DNA of 64,000 bases. Origin: Clostridiales bacterium (GTDB lineage Bacteria; Bacillota; Clostridia; Lachnospirales; Lachnospiraceae). Location: positions 1-64,000 of the forward strand of contig JAHZAT010000067.1 of NCBI GenBank assembly GCA_019423795.1, written 5' to 3'. A program made the translations under genes and the position numbers. The notes beneath the pieces are model-generated. The model made no database searches. It saw only the letters and a list, made by a program, of their open reading frames with translations, and was not told where the DNA came from. Below, piece by piece: positions 15,512 through 23,565 of the stretch; within the stretch, counting starts at the first letter, position 1; each line of letters starts with the position of its first letter.

Positions 15512-18291
15512 GACCACATACATTGATATTGTCAGCATTTGGACCATTTGCTGGAGAAACTATTATTGATTTTACAAAGTTCAAAGATGGTATTTTCCTG
15601 ATTTCTGGAGAAACAGGTGCTGGAAAAACAACTATTTTTGATGGTATTTGTTTTGCTTTGTATGGGGAACCAAGTGGTTCTTATAGAAAACAGGATATGC
15701 TTCGTAGTGATTTTGCAAAAGAGGATGTAGAAACGAAAGTTGTTTTCTTGTTTTCACATAGAAATATAGAATATAAGATTGAAAGAATTCCATCTTATAT
15801 GAGAAAAAGTAAACGTGGTGATGGTATGACACGTCAATCACCAGAAGCAGTTTTATATCAGGATGAAGAAATTCTTGAGACAGGAAATTATCAGGTGACA
15901 GCCAAAGTAGAAGAACTTCTTGGTATGGATCGGATACAGTATCAACAGATTTCTATGATCGCACAGGGAGAATTTTTAAAACTGCTTTATGCCAAAGGAA
16001 AAGAAAGAAGTGAGATATTTCGTAAAATTTTTGGTACTGGTTATTTATACGAATTTCAGGAAAAAATTAAACGGTGTCATCTTTCTTGCAAATATGAATA
16101 TAGCAATATTCAGGATACGTTATTAGAACAGGAAGATAGTGTTTATATACCAAAAGATGAGCCAGAATATAAGATATATAAAGAATATTATAAACAGAAG
16201 CATCAGATTCCGGAATTTCTGGATATTGTAAATAGGTATCATGATCGTAAACAAAAAGAATATGAAGTTTTAAGAGAGAAGAAAGAAAAAGACGAACAAA
16301 TATGGAATGAGCAGAAGATTGTTTATTCACGAATGAAAGATAAAACTGAGGAGGCTAAAAAGCTTAAATTATTGATCAAGGAACTTTCAGAGGATGAAAA
16401 AGAAGCTAAAAGACAGCAGCGTCTGATAAAAAAACAATATGATAAGATTCAGAAAGATGCCCCCAAATTACATAAAAAAGAGCTCCGTGTGGTAGAGATT
16501 GAAAAACAGACAAAGCAGTATAAAGAATTGGAAAATCTGGTAAAAAAACAGGAATCTTATCAAAATGTAAAACAAAGATATGAAAATCAAAGAGAAGAAT
16601 TAAACCAGAAAAAAGAAAAAGAACAGCAAAGAGAAAAAACAATTGCAGAGTTTTTAGGTCAGACAGAAGAAATAGAGGAACAATATGATGAACTTCAAAA
16701 AGAGGAACTTCGTATGTCTGTTCGTGAAAAGCAGCTGAAGGAACTTTGTAAAGACAAAGAAAAATATCTTAAAGAACTTGTAGTTTATGAAAAGGAAATG
16801 AAAATTTATGAGAAAATTCGACTGGAACGCAGAAAATTAAAGGATCGTTTATCTGACTGGCAGGATCAGTATGATTGTAATCAGGCAGGTCTTCTGGCAC
16901 GAACGTTAATAGAAGGAAAACCATGTCCTGTCTGTGGTTCAACAATACATCCGAATGTAGCACAGTTTAAAGAAAGTGATATTACGCAAGAATTGTTAAA
17001 AAATCTCAGAGAACAGACAGAAGAGATTGATCAGGAGTATAATACGGTTTTTTCAAAAGTAAGACAAAGAAAAGGGATGGTAGAGGCTCAAAGGGAAAAT
17101 CTATGCCGAAAAAGTGGAAAAGAACCAGAAAATTTTGAAGAAATTGATCAATTATACGAAGAAACGATCAAAGAGTATAAAAAGATTAAAAAAGCGTTTG
17201 AGTGCATAGAGAGACAGAAAGAAAAAATTGCAGATCAGAGAGACAAGATTGAAAGATCGAAACAAAAGCAGAAATCTTATGATGAAAAAATAAATGAATT
17301 GTTGGAAAAGATACATGAGAAAGATATTTTATATAAAGAGGCAAGAGCAGGAATTTTTGAAATCAAAAAAAATCTTTTATATAAATCTCTTAAAGAGGCA
17401 AATGAAACAAAACAACAATTGCTTGATGAGATTGCAAAAACACATGAAACGGCAGATGAGATTAAGAACAAGCGGGAAATAATTCAAAGACAAGAAGTCC
17501 AGATCATAGCAGCAAGGGAAGAAAAAGAGAAAAATCTTCAAGAACTTACAGTCTGGTTAGAGCAGATGAGGTCATCCAAAGAAGAGTTTATAGATCTTAA
17601 AAAGTTTGAATCAAAATTAAACAGAGAACAAAAACAGATTCAAAAACAGACAGAAGTTCTTGAACAATTAAATAAGCAGATTCTTTTAAACAAACAGACG
17701 GCTGATCTTATGGGGAAAAAACTTGTGGAATATAAAGAAGCAGAAGAAAATTATACATTGTTAAAGGATCTTTCAGATACAGCAAATGGGGAACAAAAGG
17801 GAAAAAACAAAGTTTCTTTTGAACGATTTGTACAGTCGGTGTATTTTGATCGGATTCTTTCTGCTGCGAATCAGCGATTGGCTGTCATGAGTGAACAACG
17901 TTATTATCTGTTTAGAAAAGAAGAAAATGACAATAAAAAGGGATCTTCTGGACTTGAATTAGAAATTCTTGATGAATGGACAGGGAAAAAAAGAAATATC
18001 CGGTCTCTTTCAGGAGGAGAATCATTTAAAGCAGCTTTGTCATTGGCGTTGGGATTAAGTGACGTGATCCAGAATAAAAAAGGCGGGATCATGGTGGATA
18101 CAATCTTCATTGATGAGGGATTTGGAACACTTGACGGAGATTCGTTAAACAAAGCAATACAGATCATACATTCATTATCACTTGAAGGAAATAAGCTGGT
18201 TGGTATTATATCACATGTTGAAGAATTAAAAGAGCAGATTGATCAGAAGATAGAAGTTTACAAAGATCATGCAGGGAGTAAAGTGAAATAA
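15508..18291 (+). CDS. sbcC: Exonuclease SbcC (Rad50 homologue)
   Basis: A 927-residue SMC-family ATPase. Walker A GETGAGKT lies at residues 34-41. Two long coiled-coil arms flank a zinc hook CPVC near residue 472. The C-terminal half-site has LSGGESFKAALSLALGLSD and the Walker B segment FIDEGFGTLD. Lysine and glutamate richness is normal for the coiled coil. No terminator is visible before the spo0A promoters. Confidence 0.94.
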   Translation: MRPHTLILSAFGPFAGETIIDFTKFKDGIFLISGETGAGKTTIFDGICFALYGEPSGSYRKQDMLRSDFAKEDVETKVVFLFSHRNIEYKIERIPSYMRKSKRGDGMTRQSPEAVLYQDEEILETGNYQVTAKVEELLGMDRIQYQQISMIAQGEFLKLLYAKGKERSEIFRKIFGTGYLYEFQEKIKRCHLSCKYEYSNIQDTLLEQEDSVYIPKDEPEYKIYKEYYKQKHQIPEFLDIVNRYHDRKQKEYEVLREKKEKDEQIWNEQKIVYSRMKDKTEEAKKLKLLIKELSEDEKEAKRQQRLIKKQYDKIQKDAPKLHKKELRVVEIEKQTKQYKELENLVKKQESYQNVKQRYENQREELNQKKEKEQQREKTIAEFLGQTEEIEEQYDELQKEELRMSVREKQLKELCKDKEKYLKELVVYEKEMKIYEKIRLERRKLKDRLSDWQDQYDCNQAGLLARTLIEGKPCPVCGSTIHPNVAQFKESDITQELLKNLREQTEEIDQEYNTVFSKVRQRKGMVEAQRENLCRKSGKEPENFEEIDQLYEETIKEYKKIKKAFECIERQKEKIADQRDKIERSKQKQKSYDEKINELLEKIHEKDILYKEARAGIFEIKKNLLYKSLKEANETKQQLLDEIAKTHETADEIKNKREIIQRQEVQIIAAREEKEKNLQELTVWLEQMRSSKEEFIDLKKFESKLNREQKQIQKQTEVLEQLNKQILLNKQTADLMGKKLVEYKEAEENYTLLKDLSDTANGEQKGKNKVSFERFVQSVYFDRILSAANQRLAVMSEQRYYLFRKEENDNKKGSSGLELEILDEWTGKKRNIRSLSGGESFKAALSLALGLSDVIQNKKGGIMVDTIFIDEGFGTLDGDSLNKAIQIIHSLSLEGNKLVGIISHVEELKEQIDQKIEVYKDHAGSKVK

Positions 18292-18303
18292 TCAGGAATT
18301 CTT

Positions 18304-18332
18304 GTGACAGAAGATTATAGTCATGTTATACT
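18304..18332 (+). promoter_or_regulatory. Upstream sigma-A promoter (P1) of spo0A
   Basis: GTGACA (18304-18309), a 17-base spacer and TATACT (18327-18332) with an extended TG at 18324-18325. It lies upstream of the two 0A boxes, like the vegetative promoter of Bacillus subtilis spo0A. Confidence 0.6.
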
Positions 18333-18382
18333 AAGTGCAAAAGAAAAAATATGACAACGATTTTAAAAAATACAATTAATTT

Positions 18383-18399
18383 TGTCGAATTATGTCGAA
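18383..18399 (+). promoter_or_regulatory. Tandem 0A boxes upstream of spo0A
   Basis: Two identical TGTCGAA heptamers (18383-18389 and 18393-18399) lie on the same strand with starts 10 bases apart, one helical turn. This fits binding of a Spo0A dimer. They lie between the upstream promoter and a downstream TATAAT, pointing to autoregulation. Confidence 0.75.
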
Positions 18400-18438
18400 T
18401 CCTTTGGAAATCAACCAAAACTTGCGGAGAAATATGGG

Positions 18439-18468
18439 TTGTTTGTAAACTTAGAGAAAATATATAAT
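18439..18468 (+). promoter_or_regulatory. Downstream promoter candidate (P2) of spo0A
   Basis: TTGTTT (18439-18444), 18 bases and a perfect TATAAT (18463-18468), 36 bases before the spo0A start. It is downstream of the 0A boxes. No sigma-H type element could be made out with confidence. Confidence 0.45.
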
Positions 18469-18504
18469 AAAAATGTAGAGAAAAACAGAATGGGAGGACT
18501 GGAT

Positions 18505-19311
18505 ATGAACAAGATTAATGTGGCTATTGCAGATGATAACCAGAGAACCGTTGAGATGATGACAGAACTGTTAGAACAAGAAAGCGATATCGAAGTAATT
18601 GCAAGTGCTGATAACGGAGAAGATGCGTTGCGCATCATCAAGGAAAGACAACCGGATGTAGTGTTACTTGATATTATTATGCCAAAGCTTGATGGAATTG
18701 GGGTATTGGAACATTTGCAGAATGAAAATCTCAGTAAAAGACCAATCATTATTATGGTTTCTGCAATGGGCCAGGAAAATGTCTGTGAAGAAGCTATGGA
18801 TTTAGGTGCATCCTATTTTATTTTGAAACCTTTTGATTTACGCACGATCATTAAACAGATCAAACAGGTAAGAATAAAGCAAGAGGTGCCTGAAAGACCA
18901 TTCGTTTCTGTACCAGAGAAGATCCATGGATTAACAGAGAATCAGCTGGAGATCATTATAACGAATATGATTCACGAGATCGGAGTTCCAGCTCACATTA
19001 AAGGATATCAGTATTTGAGAGATTCTATTATGATGGCAGTATGTGATATGGATATATTGAATTCTATCACAAAGCAGCTGTATCCATCGATTGCTGAGAA
19101 ATTTGATACAACACCAAGCAGGGTAGAACGTGCAATCAGACATGCAATAGAAGTAGCCTGGGGAAGAGGAAAAATGGATACGATTGATGCGTTATTTGGA
19201 TATACGATCCATGCAGGTAAAGGAAAGCCTACAAATTCAGAATTTATCGCATTGATCGCTGATAAGATACGTCTGGAATATGGAGATGAGATAATATCTC
19301 AAGGGAAATAG
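18505..19311 (+). CDS. spo0A: Sporulation master regulator Spo0A
   Basis: A 268-residue response regulator that controls entry into sporulation. The receiver has the full phosphorylation set: Asp10, Asp11, phospho-acceptor Asp56 (LLDIIMP), Ser86 and Lys108 (LKPF). The C-terminal Spo0A DNA-binding domain includes PAHIKGYQYLRD, the recognition helix SRVERAIRHAIEVAW (205 onward) and KPTNSEFIALIADK. The start at 18505 has GGGAGG eight bases upstream. An upstream in-frame ATG would begin inside the 0A boxes and is rejected. Two further spo0A-type genes follow on the same strand. Confidence 0.95.
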   Translation: MNKINVAIADDNQRTVEMMTELLEQESDIEVIASADNGEDALRIIKERQPDVVLLDIIMPKLDGIGVLEHLQNENLSKRPIIIMVSAMGQENVCEEAMDLGASYFILKPFDLRTIIKQIKQVRIKQEVPERPFVSVPEKIHGLTENQLEIIITNMIHEIGVPAHIKGYQYLRDSIMMAVCDMDILNSITKQLYPSIAEKFDTTPSRVERAIRHAIEVAWGRGKMDTIDALFGYTIHAGKGKPTNSEFIALIADKIRLEYGDEIISQGK

Positions 19312-19353
19312 GCAGTAGATATAGACATTGTCATGATCAGGAGGCTGAAAAAG

Positions 19354-20172
19354 ATGGAAAAGAAGTTAAAGATTTTGATTGTAGATGGAGATGTATCGGA
19401 GGCAGAGATCCTAGAGTCTAGATTACAAACAGATTTTGAAGTAGCAGGAACTGCATTTGACGGAGTCAGAGCAGTGGAGAAAATCAAAGGACAATTACCA
19501 GATGTTGTACTAATTGATATTATGCTGCCACAGATTGATGGAATTGGTGTTATTGAAAAATGCAGAGAAGATATGGAATATGAACAGCTTCCAGTTTTTA
19601 TTGTATTGACTTCTATAGGAACAGAGAAACTCATAGAATGTATTAATCATATGGATATTGATTATTGTATGATGCGGCCGTTCAAACAAGAGGTTTTGAT
19701 TCATAGGATCAAACAAGTGGCAAAGATTAAAGGGTTGGATCAAAAGATCCGTCAGAAGGAAAAACTACAAAGTGTAGAAATAAGAAAACAAAGAACGGTT
19801 CTAGATTATGAATTTAATATGAAGCAAGATGTGACAAAAATTATCAGGGATCTTGGAATTCCGGCACATATCAAGGGGTATCAATATATAAGAGAAGGGA
19901 TTATTATGGCAATTGAAGATATAAATATGATGAATTACATCACAAAACTTTTATATCCGACAATTGCTAAAAAATATAAAACGACATCAAGCAGCGTCGA
20001 AAGAGCGATACGTCATGCGATCGAAGTTGCATGGAGTCGTGGAAAAGTGGAATTATTAGAAGAAATGTTTGGGTATACGATCAGTGCAGGTAAGGGGAAA
20101 CCTACAAATTCAGAATTTATAGCACTGATTGCAGATAAGCTAAGATTAGATTATCATATCAATGCATCCTAA
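19354..20172 (+). CDS. Spo0A paralogue 2 with altered receiver
   Basis: A 272-residue protein with the whole Spo0A layout: receiver (1-120), linker, and Spo0A-type DNA-binding domain with VERAIRHAIEVAW and KPTNSEFIALIADKLRL. The receiver differs from canonical: the second acidic-pocket residue is Gly12 and the conserved Lys is Arg108 (MMRPF), while Asp11, Asp55 and Thr86 remain. In the recognition helix SRVER is SSVER. AGGAGG at 19339-19344 sets the start. It lies 42 bases after spo0A with no terminator between, so it is probably co-transcribed. Function is unknown; a DNA-site competitor or a phosphorylation-independent Spo0A form are options. Confidence 0.9.
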   Translation: MEKKLKILIVDGDVSEAEILESRLQTDFEVAGTAFDGVRAVEKIKGQLPDVVLIDIMLPQIDGIGVIEKCREDMEYEQLPVFIVLTSIGTEKLIECINHMDIDYCMMRPFKQEVLIHRIKQVAKIKGLDQKIRQKEKLQSVEIRKQRTVLDYEFNMKQDVTKIIRDLGIPAHIKGYQYIREGIIMAIEDINMMNYITKLLYPTIAKKYKTTSSSVERAIRHAIEVAWSRGKVELLEEMFGYTISAGKGKPTNSEFIALIADKLRLDYHINAS

Positions 20173-20230
20173 AAAGATGTAGATAGGATGTAGAAGAACA
20201 AAAATAGGGAGATTGCTTGGAGGAGAAAAT

Positions 20231-21037
20231 ATGGATGAGAGATACAATGTTTTAATTGCTGATAGCTATCCACACGAATCCAAACAATTAAAAGAAGAAC
20301 TGCAAAAGCAATATAATGTAATAGCAATCGCAGAAAATGGTGAAGAAGCACTTTCTGGAATTATAAGTCTAAAACCAGATTTAGTGATCGTTGATCTGAT
20401 GTTACCAGGACTTGATGGGCTTGGGGTTATTGAAAGGTGCAGGGAAGTGATGAGCCCAGATGAAGTGCCGGCATTTATAGCCTTGACAATGATGGAAAAT
20501 CAAGATCTGATGGAGTATATCAGACATTTGAAAGTTGACTACTGCATGATGAAGCCATTTCAAGCAGCGATTCTTGCAGAGAGAATTACACAGATGATAA
20601 GAATTCGTTCTGTAAATACAAAGATTCAAAAAGAAATACATAAAGAAAAAGAAGAAATACCATCTATTGGTAATAAAAATGATATTCGAAGAGAGATAAG
20701 TCTTTTAGTAAGAAATTTAGGGATTCCAGCACATATCAAAGGATGCCGTTATATAAAGTGTGGAATTTTAATGGCTATGGAAGATGCAAACAGTGTTAAT
20801 TATATTACCAAATCACTTTATCCGGATATTGCTAAGAAATACAAGACAACGATCGGAAGCGTTGAGAGAGCAATCCGTCATGCGGTTGACATTGTGTGGA
20901 TCAGAGGAAACAAACAACTGTTAGGTGAAATTTTTGGAACTTTTGTGATTGAGCAGCAGGAAAGACCAACGAACTCTGAATTTATTGCTGCAGTTGCCGA
21001 CTGGATGAGATTGGAATACCAGATTCGGGTATCATAA
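20231..21037 (+). CDS. Spo0A paralogue 3 with altered receiver
   Basis: A 268-residue third Spo0A-type regulator. Asp11, Asp55, Thr86 and Lys108 are present, but the second acidic-pocket residue is Ser12. The DNA-binding domain keeps VERAIRHA and RPTNSEFIAAVAD but departs after it, with GTFVIEQQE in place of the GYTI.AGKGK stretch, and SRVER is GSVER. It shares YCMM(K/R)PF and an ERCRE/EKCRE segment with paralogue 2, so these two probably arose from one diverged copy. GGAGGAG precedes the start; 58 bases separate it from paralogue 2. The FliB-like gene follows after 15 bases. Confidence 0.9.
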   Translation: MDERYNVLIADSYPHESKQLKEELQKQYNVIAIAENGEEALSGIISLKPDLVIVDLMLPGLDGLGVIERCREVMSPDEVPAFIALTMMENQDLMEYIRHLKVDYCMMKPFQAAILAERITQMIRIRSVNTKIQKEIHKEKEEIPSIGNKNDIRREISLLVRNLGIPAHIKGCRYIKCGILMAMEDANSVNYITKSLYPDIAKKYKTTIGSVERAIRHAVDIVWIRGNKQLLGEIFGTFVIEQQERPTNSEFIAAVADWMRLEYQIRVS

Positions 21038-21052
21038 AATTTGGAGGAAAAT

Positions 21053-22060
21053 ATGAAACAATATATTCCAAGCTATTATAGAAATTTTCAGTGCATTGCA
21101 CAAAAATGTAAAGACAATTGTTGCATTGGATGGGATATTATGATTGATCAGCAATCATATGAACAATATCAAAAAGTTGTAACTCCATTTAAAAAACGTT
21201 TGAATGAGGGAATTATTCAGGAAGAGGAACCTAAGTTTTATATGAATGAAGATGGAAGATGTGCTTTTTTAAATGAGAATAATCTATGTGATATATATAT
21301 TCAACTAGGGGAAGAGGCTTTATGTGATATATGCACTGAACATCCAAGGTTTCATAATGAATATGGACATATTGTGCAGTCAGGTCTTGGATTGGCTTGT
21401 GAAGAAGCAGCTCGATTGATCTTAAACGATTTAGACTTGAAAATAGAAGAAGACGTTTTGAAATCAGAAAAAGAAGATGATGAATGGGCTAATGAATTAA
21501 TGAAGCTAGAGATGTTGTTATTAAATATTTTGAAAAATAAAGAATATTTTGTGGATGAGAAGATTGATAAAATTTTTGATCTGACAGCAGCATATCAAAA
21601 GGAAATAAATTATACAGGAGAACTTACAGTACCGATCGATCAGAAGAAGATAAAACCACAACATCTTATGTTGAAGATGAGGCAGAAAGATTATTTGGAA
21701 TACTGGTTTGATTTCTATAGTAATCTTGACTATATGGATGAAACATTTCAGAGTCTGCTTAGGAAATCGGTAAAAGAATTTGAAACGTGTAAGAAACAAG
21801 ATATAAATGATCAATATATAGAGCGATTATTGTATTATTTTATTTATCGGCATTTTATTAAGGCATATGAAGATGATAATCTGATAGATAAAATAAAATT
21901 TGCAGTTTTAAGTGTATTGATGATAGAAATTGTGGCAAAGTATTGTAAGGTATACGATAGTTCTTTTGAACTTTTAGATATTGCTGAAATGTATTCAAAA
22001 GAAATTGAATATTCAGAGGAGAATATAGAAGCAATCTTTGAAGAACTATTGTTTGACTAA
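21053..22060 (+). CDS. FliB-like (lysine-N-methylase family) cysteine-cluster protein
   Basis: A 335-residue protein whose N-terminal 110 residues carry the FliB/YkgJ-type cysteine pattern: CIAQKCKDNCCIGWDI, then CAFLNENNLCDIY and LCDICTEHPRF. Salmonella FliB methylates flagellin lysines; many Clostridia carry homologues with no flagellin link. The rest is helical with no recognised domain. The ATG at 21053 has GGAGG close upstream, 15 bases after paralogue 3, so it belongs to the spo0A array transcript. No flagellar gene is in the window. The annotated enzyme name should be taken as family membership only. Confidence 0.75.
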   Translation: MKQYIPSYYRNFQCIAQKCKDNCCIGWDIMIDQQSYEQYQKVVTPFKKRLNEGIIQEEEPKFYMNEDGRCAFLNENNLCDIYIQLGEEALCDICTEHPRFHNEYGHIVQSGLGLACEEAARLILNDLDLKIEEDVLKSEKEDDEWANELMKLEMLLLNILKNKEYFVDEKIDKIFDLTAAYQKEINYTGELTVPIDQKKIKPQHLMLKMRQKDYLEYWFDFYSNLDYMDETFQSLLRKSVKEFETCKKQDINDQYIERLLYYFIYRHFIKAYEDDNLIDKIKFAVLSVLMIEIVAKYCKVYDSSFELLDIAEMYSKEIEYSEENIEAIFEELLFD

Positions 22061-22081
22061 TATACATAATATCTTTATAAT
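22053..22081 (+). promoter_or_regulatory. Strong sigma-A promoter for the orphan sigma factor
   Basis: TTGACT (22053-22058), exactly 17 bases, and TATAAT (22076-22081). The -35 lies over the stop codon of the FliB-like gene. Confidence 0.8.
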
Positions 22082-22131
22082 AATTGAGAGATAGTAAATG
22101 ATAAATAGAAAAACCGAAAGAGAAATATTGT

Positions 22132-22677
22132 ATGGAAATTCGAAAGAGGAAACCAATAGGAAAGAAAAATATCAAGTATATTGAAGAACTGTATGCAGAA
22201 TATTCAAAAAGGTTGTTTTTCATTGCAAGAAAATATGTTGAAAATGAAGATTTTGCAGAAGATGTTGTACAGAGTGCATTTGCGAAAGTGTTGACATATC
22301 CTGATGGTATTTTAAAAGTGCCGAGAGATGAAGTGTTTTATTTTTTGTCTACAGTTCTAAAACATGAAGCGTATGATATTATTCAGGAAGAGAAAGATAA
22401 TGAACATGAAAGTCTTGTTTATGACGATGGGACGGAAGGTGATTTTATTGAAGATCCGAGAGATAACTATCTTCAGATGATAGATTTGGATTCATTAAAA
22501 TATAATCTTTCTCGAATGAAAAGACGTCATCGAGATACATTATTATTTCGGTATGTTTATGGCTTAAAATGCAAAGAGATTGCAGACATATTTAAGATTT
22601 CAGAACGAACGGTAAAAATACGATGCAGTGAGGCGAGAGTTCAATTAAAGAAGATGATGGAAGAGGACGAATTATAA
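22132..22677 (+). CDS. Sigma-70 family RNA polymerase sigma factor (ECF-like)
   Basis: A 181-residue small sigma factor. Region 2 is recognisable in LYAEYSKRLFFIARKYV followed by EDFAEDVVQSAFAKVL, and region 4 in MKRRHRDTLLFRYVYGLKCKE with an HTH at IADIFKISERTVKIRCSEAR. No region 3, no extra C-terminal domain and no anti-sigma gene next to it. The ribosome site is weak (GAAAGAG), so translation may be low or controlled. It has its own promoter but may also be read from the spo0A array. Target promoters are unknown. Confidence 0.85.
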   Translation: MEIRKRKPIGKKNIKYIEELYAEYSKRLFFIARKYVENEDFAEDVVQSAFAKVLTYPDGILKVPRDEVFYFLSTVLKHEAYDIIQEEKDNEHESLVYDDGTEGDFIEDPRDNYLQMIDLDSLKYNLSRMKRRHRDTLLFRYVYGLKCKEIADIFKISERTVKIRCSEARVQLKKMMEEDEL

Positions 22678-22688
22678 AGAGAGATAAG

Positions 22689-22723
22689 AAAAAGGTTAGC
22701 GATAAAATTGTGCTAACCTTTTT
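22689..22723. terminator. Bidirectional intrinsic terminator
   Basis: Perfect inverted repeat AAAAAGGTTAGC (22689-22700) and GCTAACCTTTTT (22712-22723) with an 11-base loop, between the sigma gene and the convergent lipoprotein gene. Confidence 0.9.
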
Positions 22724-22730
22724 CTTAATA

Positions 22731-23396
22731 TTATTGATTTGTAACAATCTCGGTCAGCTTGCTTCCAACTTCTTCATATTTTTCTGGGAAGAAAATACGA
22801 ATTGTATTTTTACCGCTTTTGATCTTTTGAAGATTCAAAGTGAATGTCTTATCGTGCATGTCATTGGAAACAGGAGCTGAATTAAAACTATCGATTACAT
22901 TTGATACCAGTTGTTTTTTAGCATCAGATAACTTCTCAATATGCAGAGGCTTTAACTCATCTAAAGTTGTTTGTTTTGCCTGCTTGAAAATATCAAGGTA
23001 ATTAATATATTGGCTGGAAACTTTTACAGTTGATTCTTTGTCATTTTTCTTAACGACAGAAACTTTATATTCCAAAGAAGCCAGTTTCTTGCTGATTGCT
23101 TTAAAAATGTCTTTTGCCTGTGATTTTGTGATCGCAACTCCAGCATCTTTAAAACTTTTCTGAATTGTAGATACCATAGAGGACTGATAGGTTTTTAAAG
23201 TTTCCTTTGATTCCTTAGAATCAATTCCAAGATCAGTCATAGCAGAGGTGTCTTGCCTGATGATCAGATCATAAAAGGCCTCCATTGTCTTGTCTGGTTT
23301 TGCAATCGCATTGGTTTGTCCGCATCCGGCAAGAGATAATAATAACAAGATACCTAATACACCGGACAGGATTTGTCTGTAAATCCTACGTTTCAT
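22731..23396 (-). CDS. Putative lipoprotein of unknown function (DUF5105-like)
   Basis: A 221-residue exported lipoprotein. The signal peptide has an RR start, a hydrophobic stretch and lipobox LAGC with Cys25. The mature part is lysine-rich and alternates helix and strand, with a KPDKTMEAFYDLIIRQD opening typical of clostridial surface lipoproteins that are often labelled DUF5105; that assignment is from pattern memory. It has a consensus promoter with a 0A box just upstream, so Spo0A may control it. The role is unknown. Confidence 0.8.
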   Translation of the reverse strand: MKRRIYRQILSGVLGILLLLSLAGCGQTNAIAKPDKTMEAFYDLIIRQDTSAMTDLGIDSKESKETLKTYQSSMVSTIQKSFKDAGVAITKSQAKDIFKAISKKLASLEYKVSVVKKNDKESTVKVSSQYINYLDIFKQAKQTTLDELKPLHIEKLSDAKKQLVSNVIDSFNSAPVSNDMHDKTFTLNLQKIKSGKNTIRIFFPEKYEEVGSKLTEIVTNQ

Positions 23397-23431
23397 ACTC
23401 TTTATCCTTTCTGTTTATTTGTATATTTAAT

Positions 23432-23471
23432 ATTATATGGATTTTGCCAGATAAAGTCAATCATTGTCGAA
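23432..23471 (-). promoter_or_regulatory. Lipoprotein promoter with adjacent 0A box
   Basis: On the minus strand TTGACT (23455-23460), 17 bases and TATAAT (23432-23437) form a near-perfect sigma-A promoter. TGTCGAA on the plus strand (23465-23471) lies four bases beyond the -35, reading TTCGACA in the gene's direction. Confidence 0.75.
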
Positions 23472-23500
23472 AGCTGCTCAAAGGTATATAAGATTTGCGT

Positions 23501-23529
23501 TTGCGTAACAAAAAGTTGTGTGTTAAACT
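23501..23529 (+). promoter_or_regulatory. Promoter of the topoisomerase pair
   Basis: TTGCGT (23501-23506), 17 bases and TAAACT (23524-23529) with an extended TG. It is divergent from the lipoprotein promoter; the 0A box at 23465-23471 lies 29 bases upstream of this -35. Confidence 0.55.
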
Positions 23530-23565
23530 AAATAACCGAAAGATGAAAAGGAGTGTTTTGTATTT

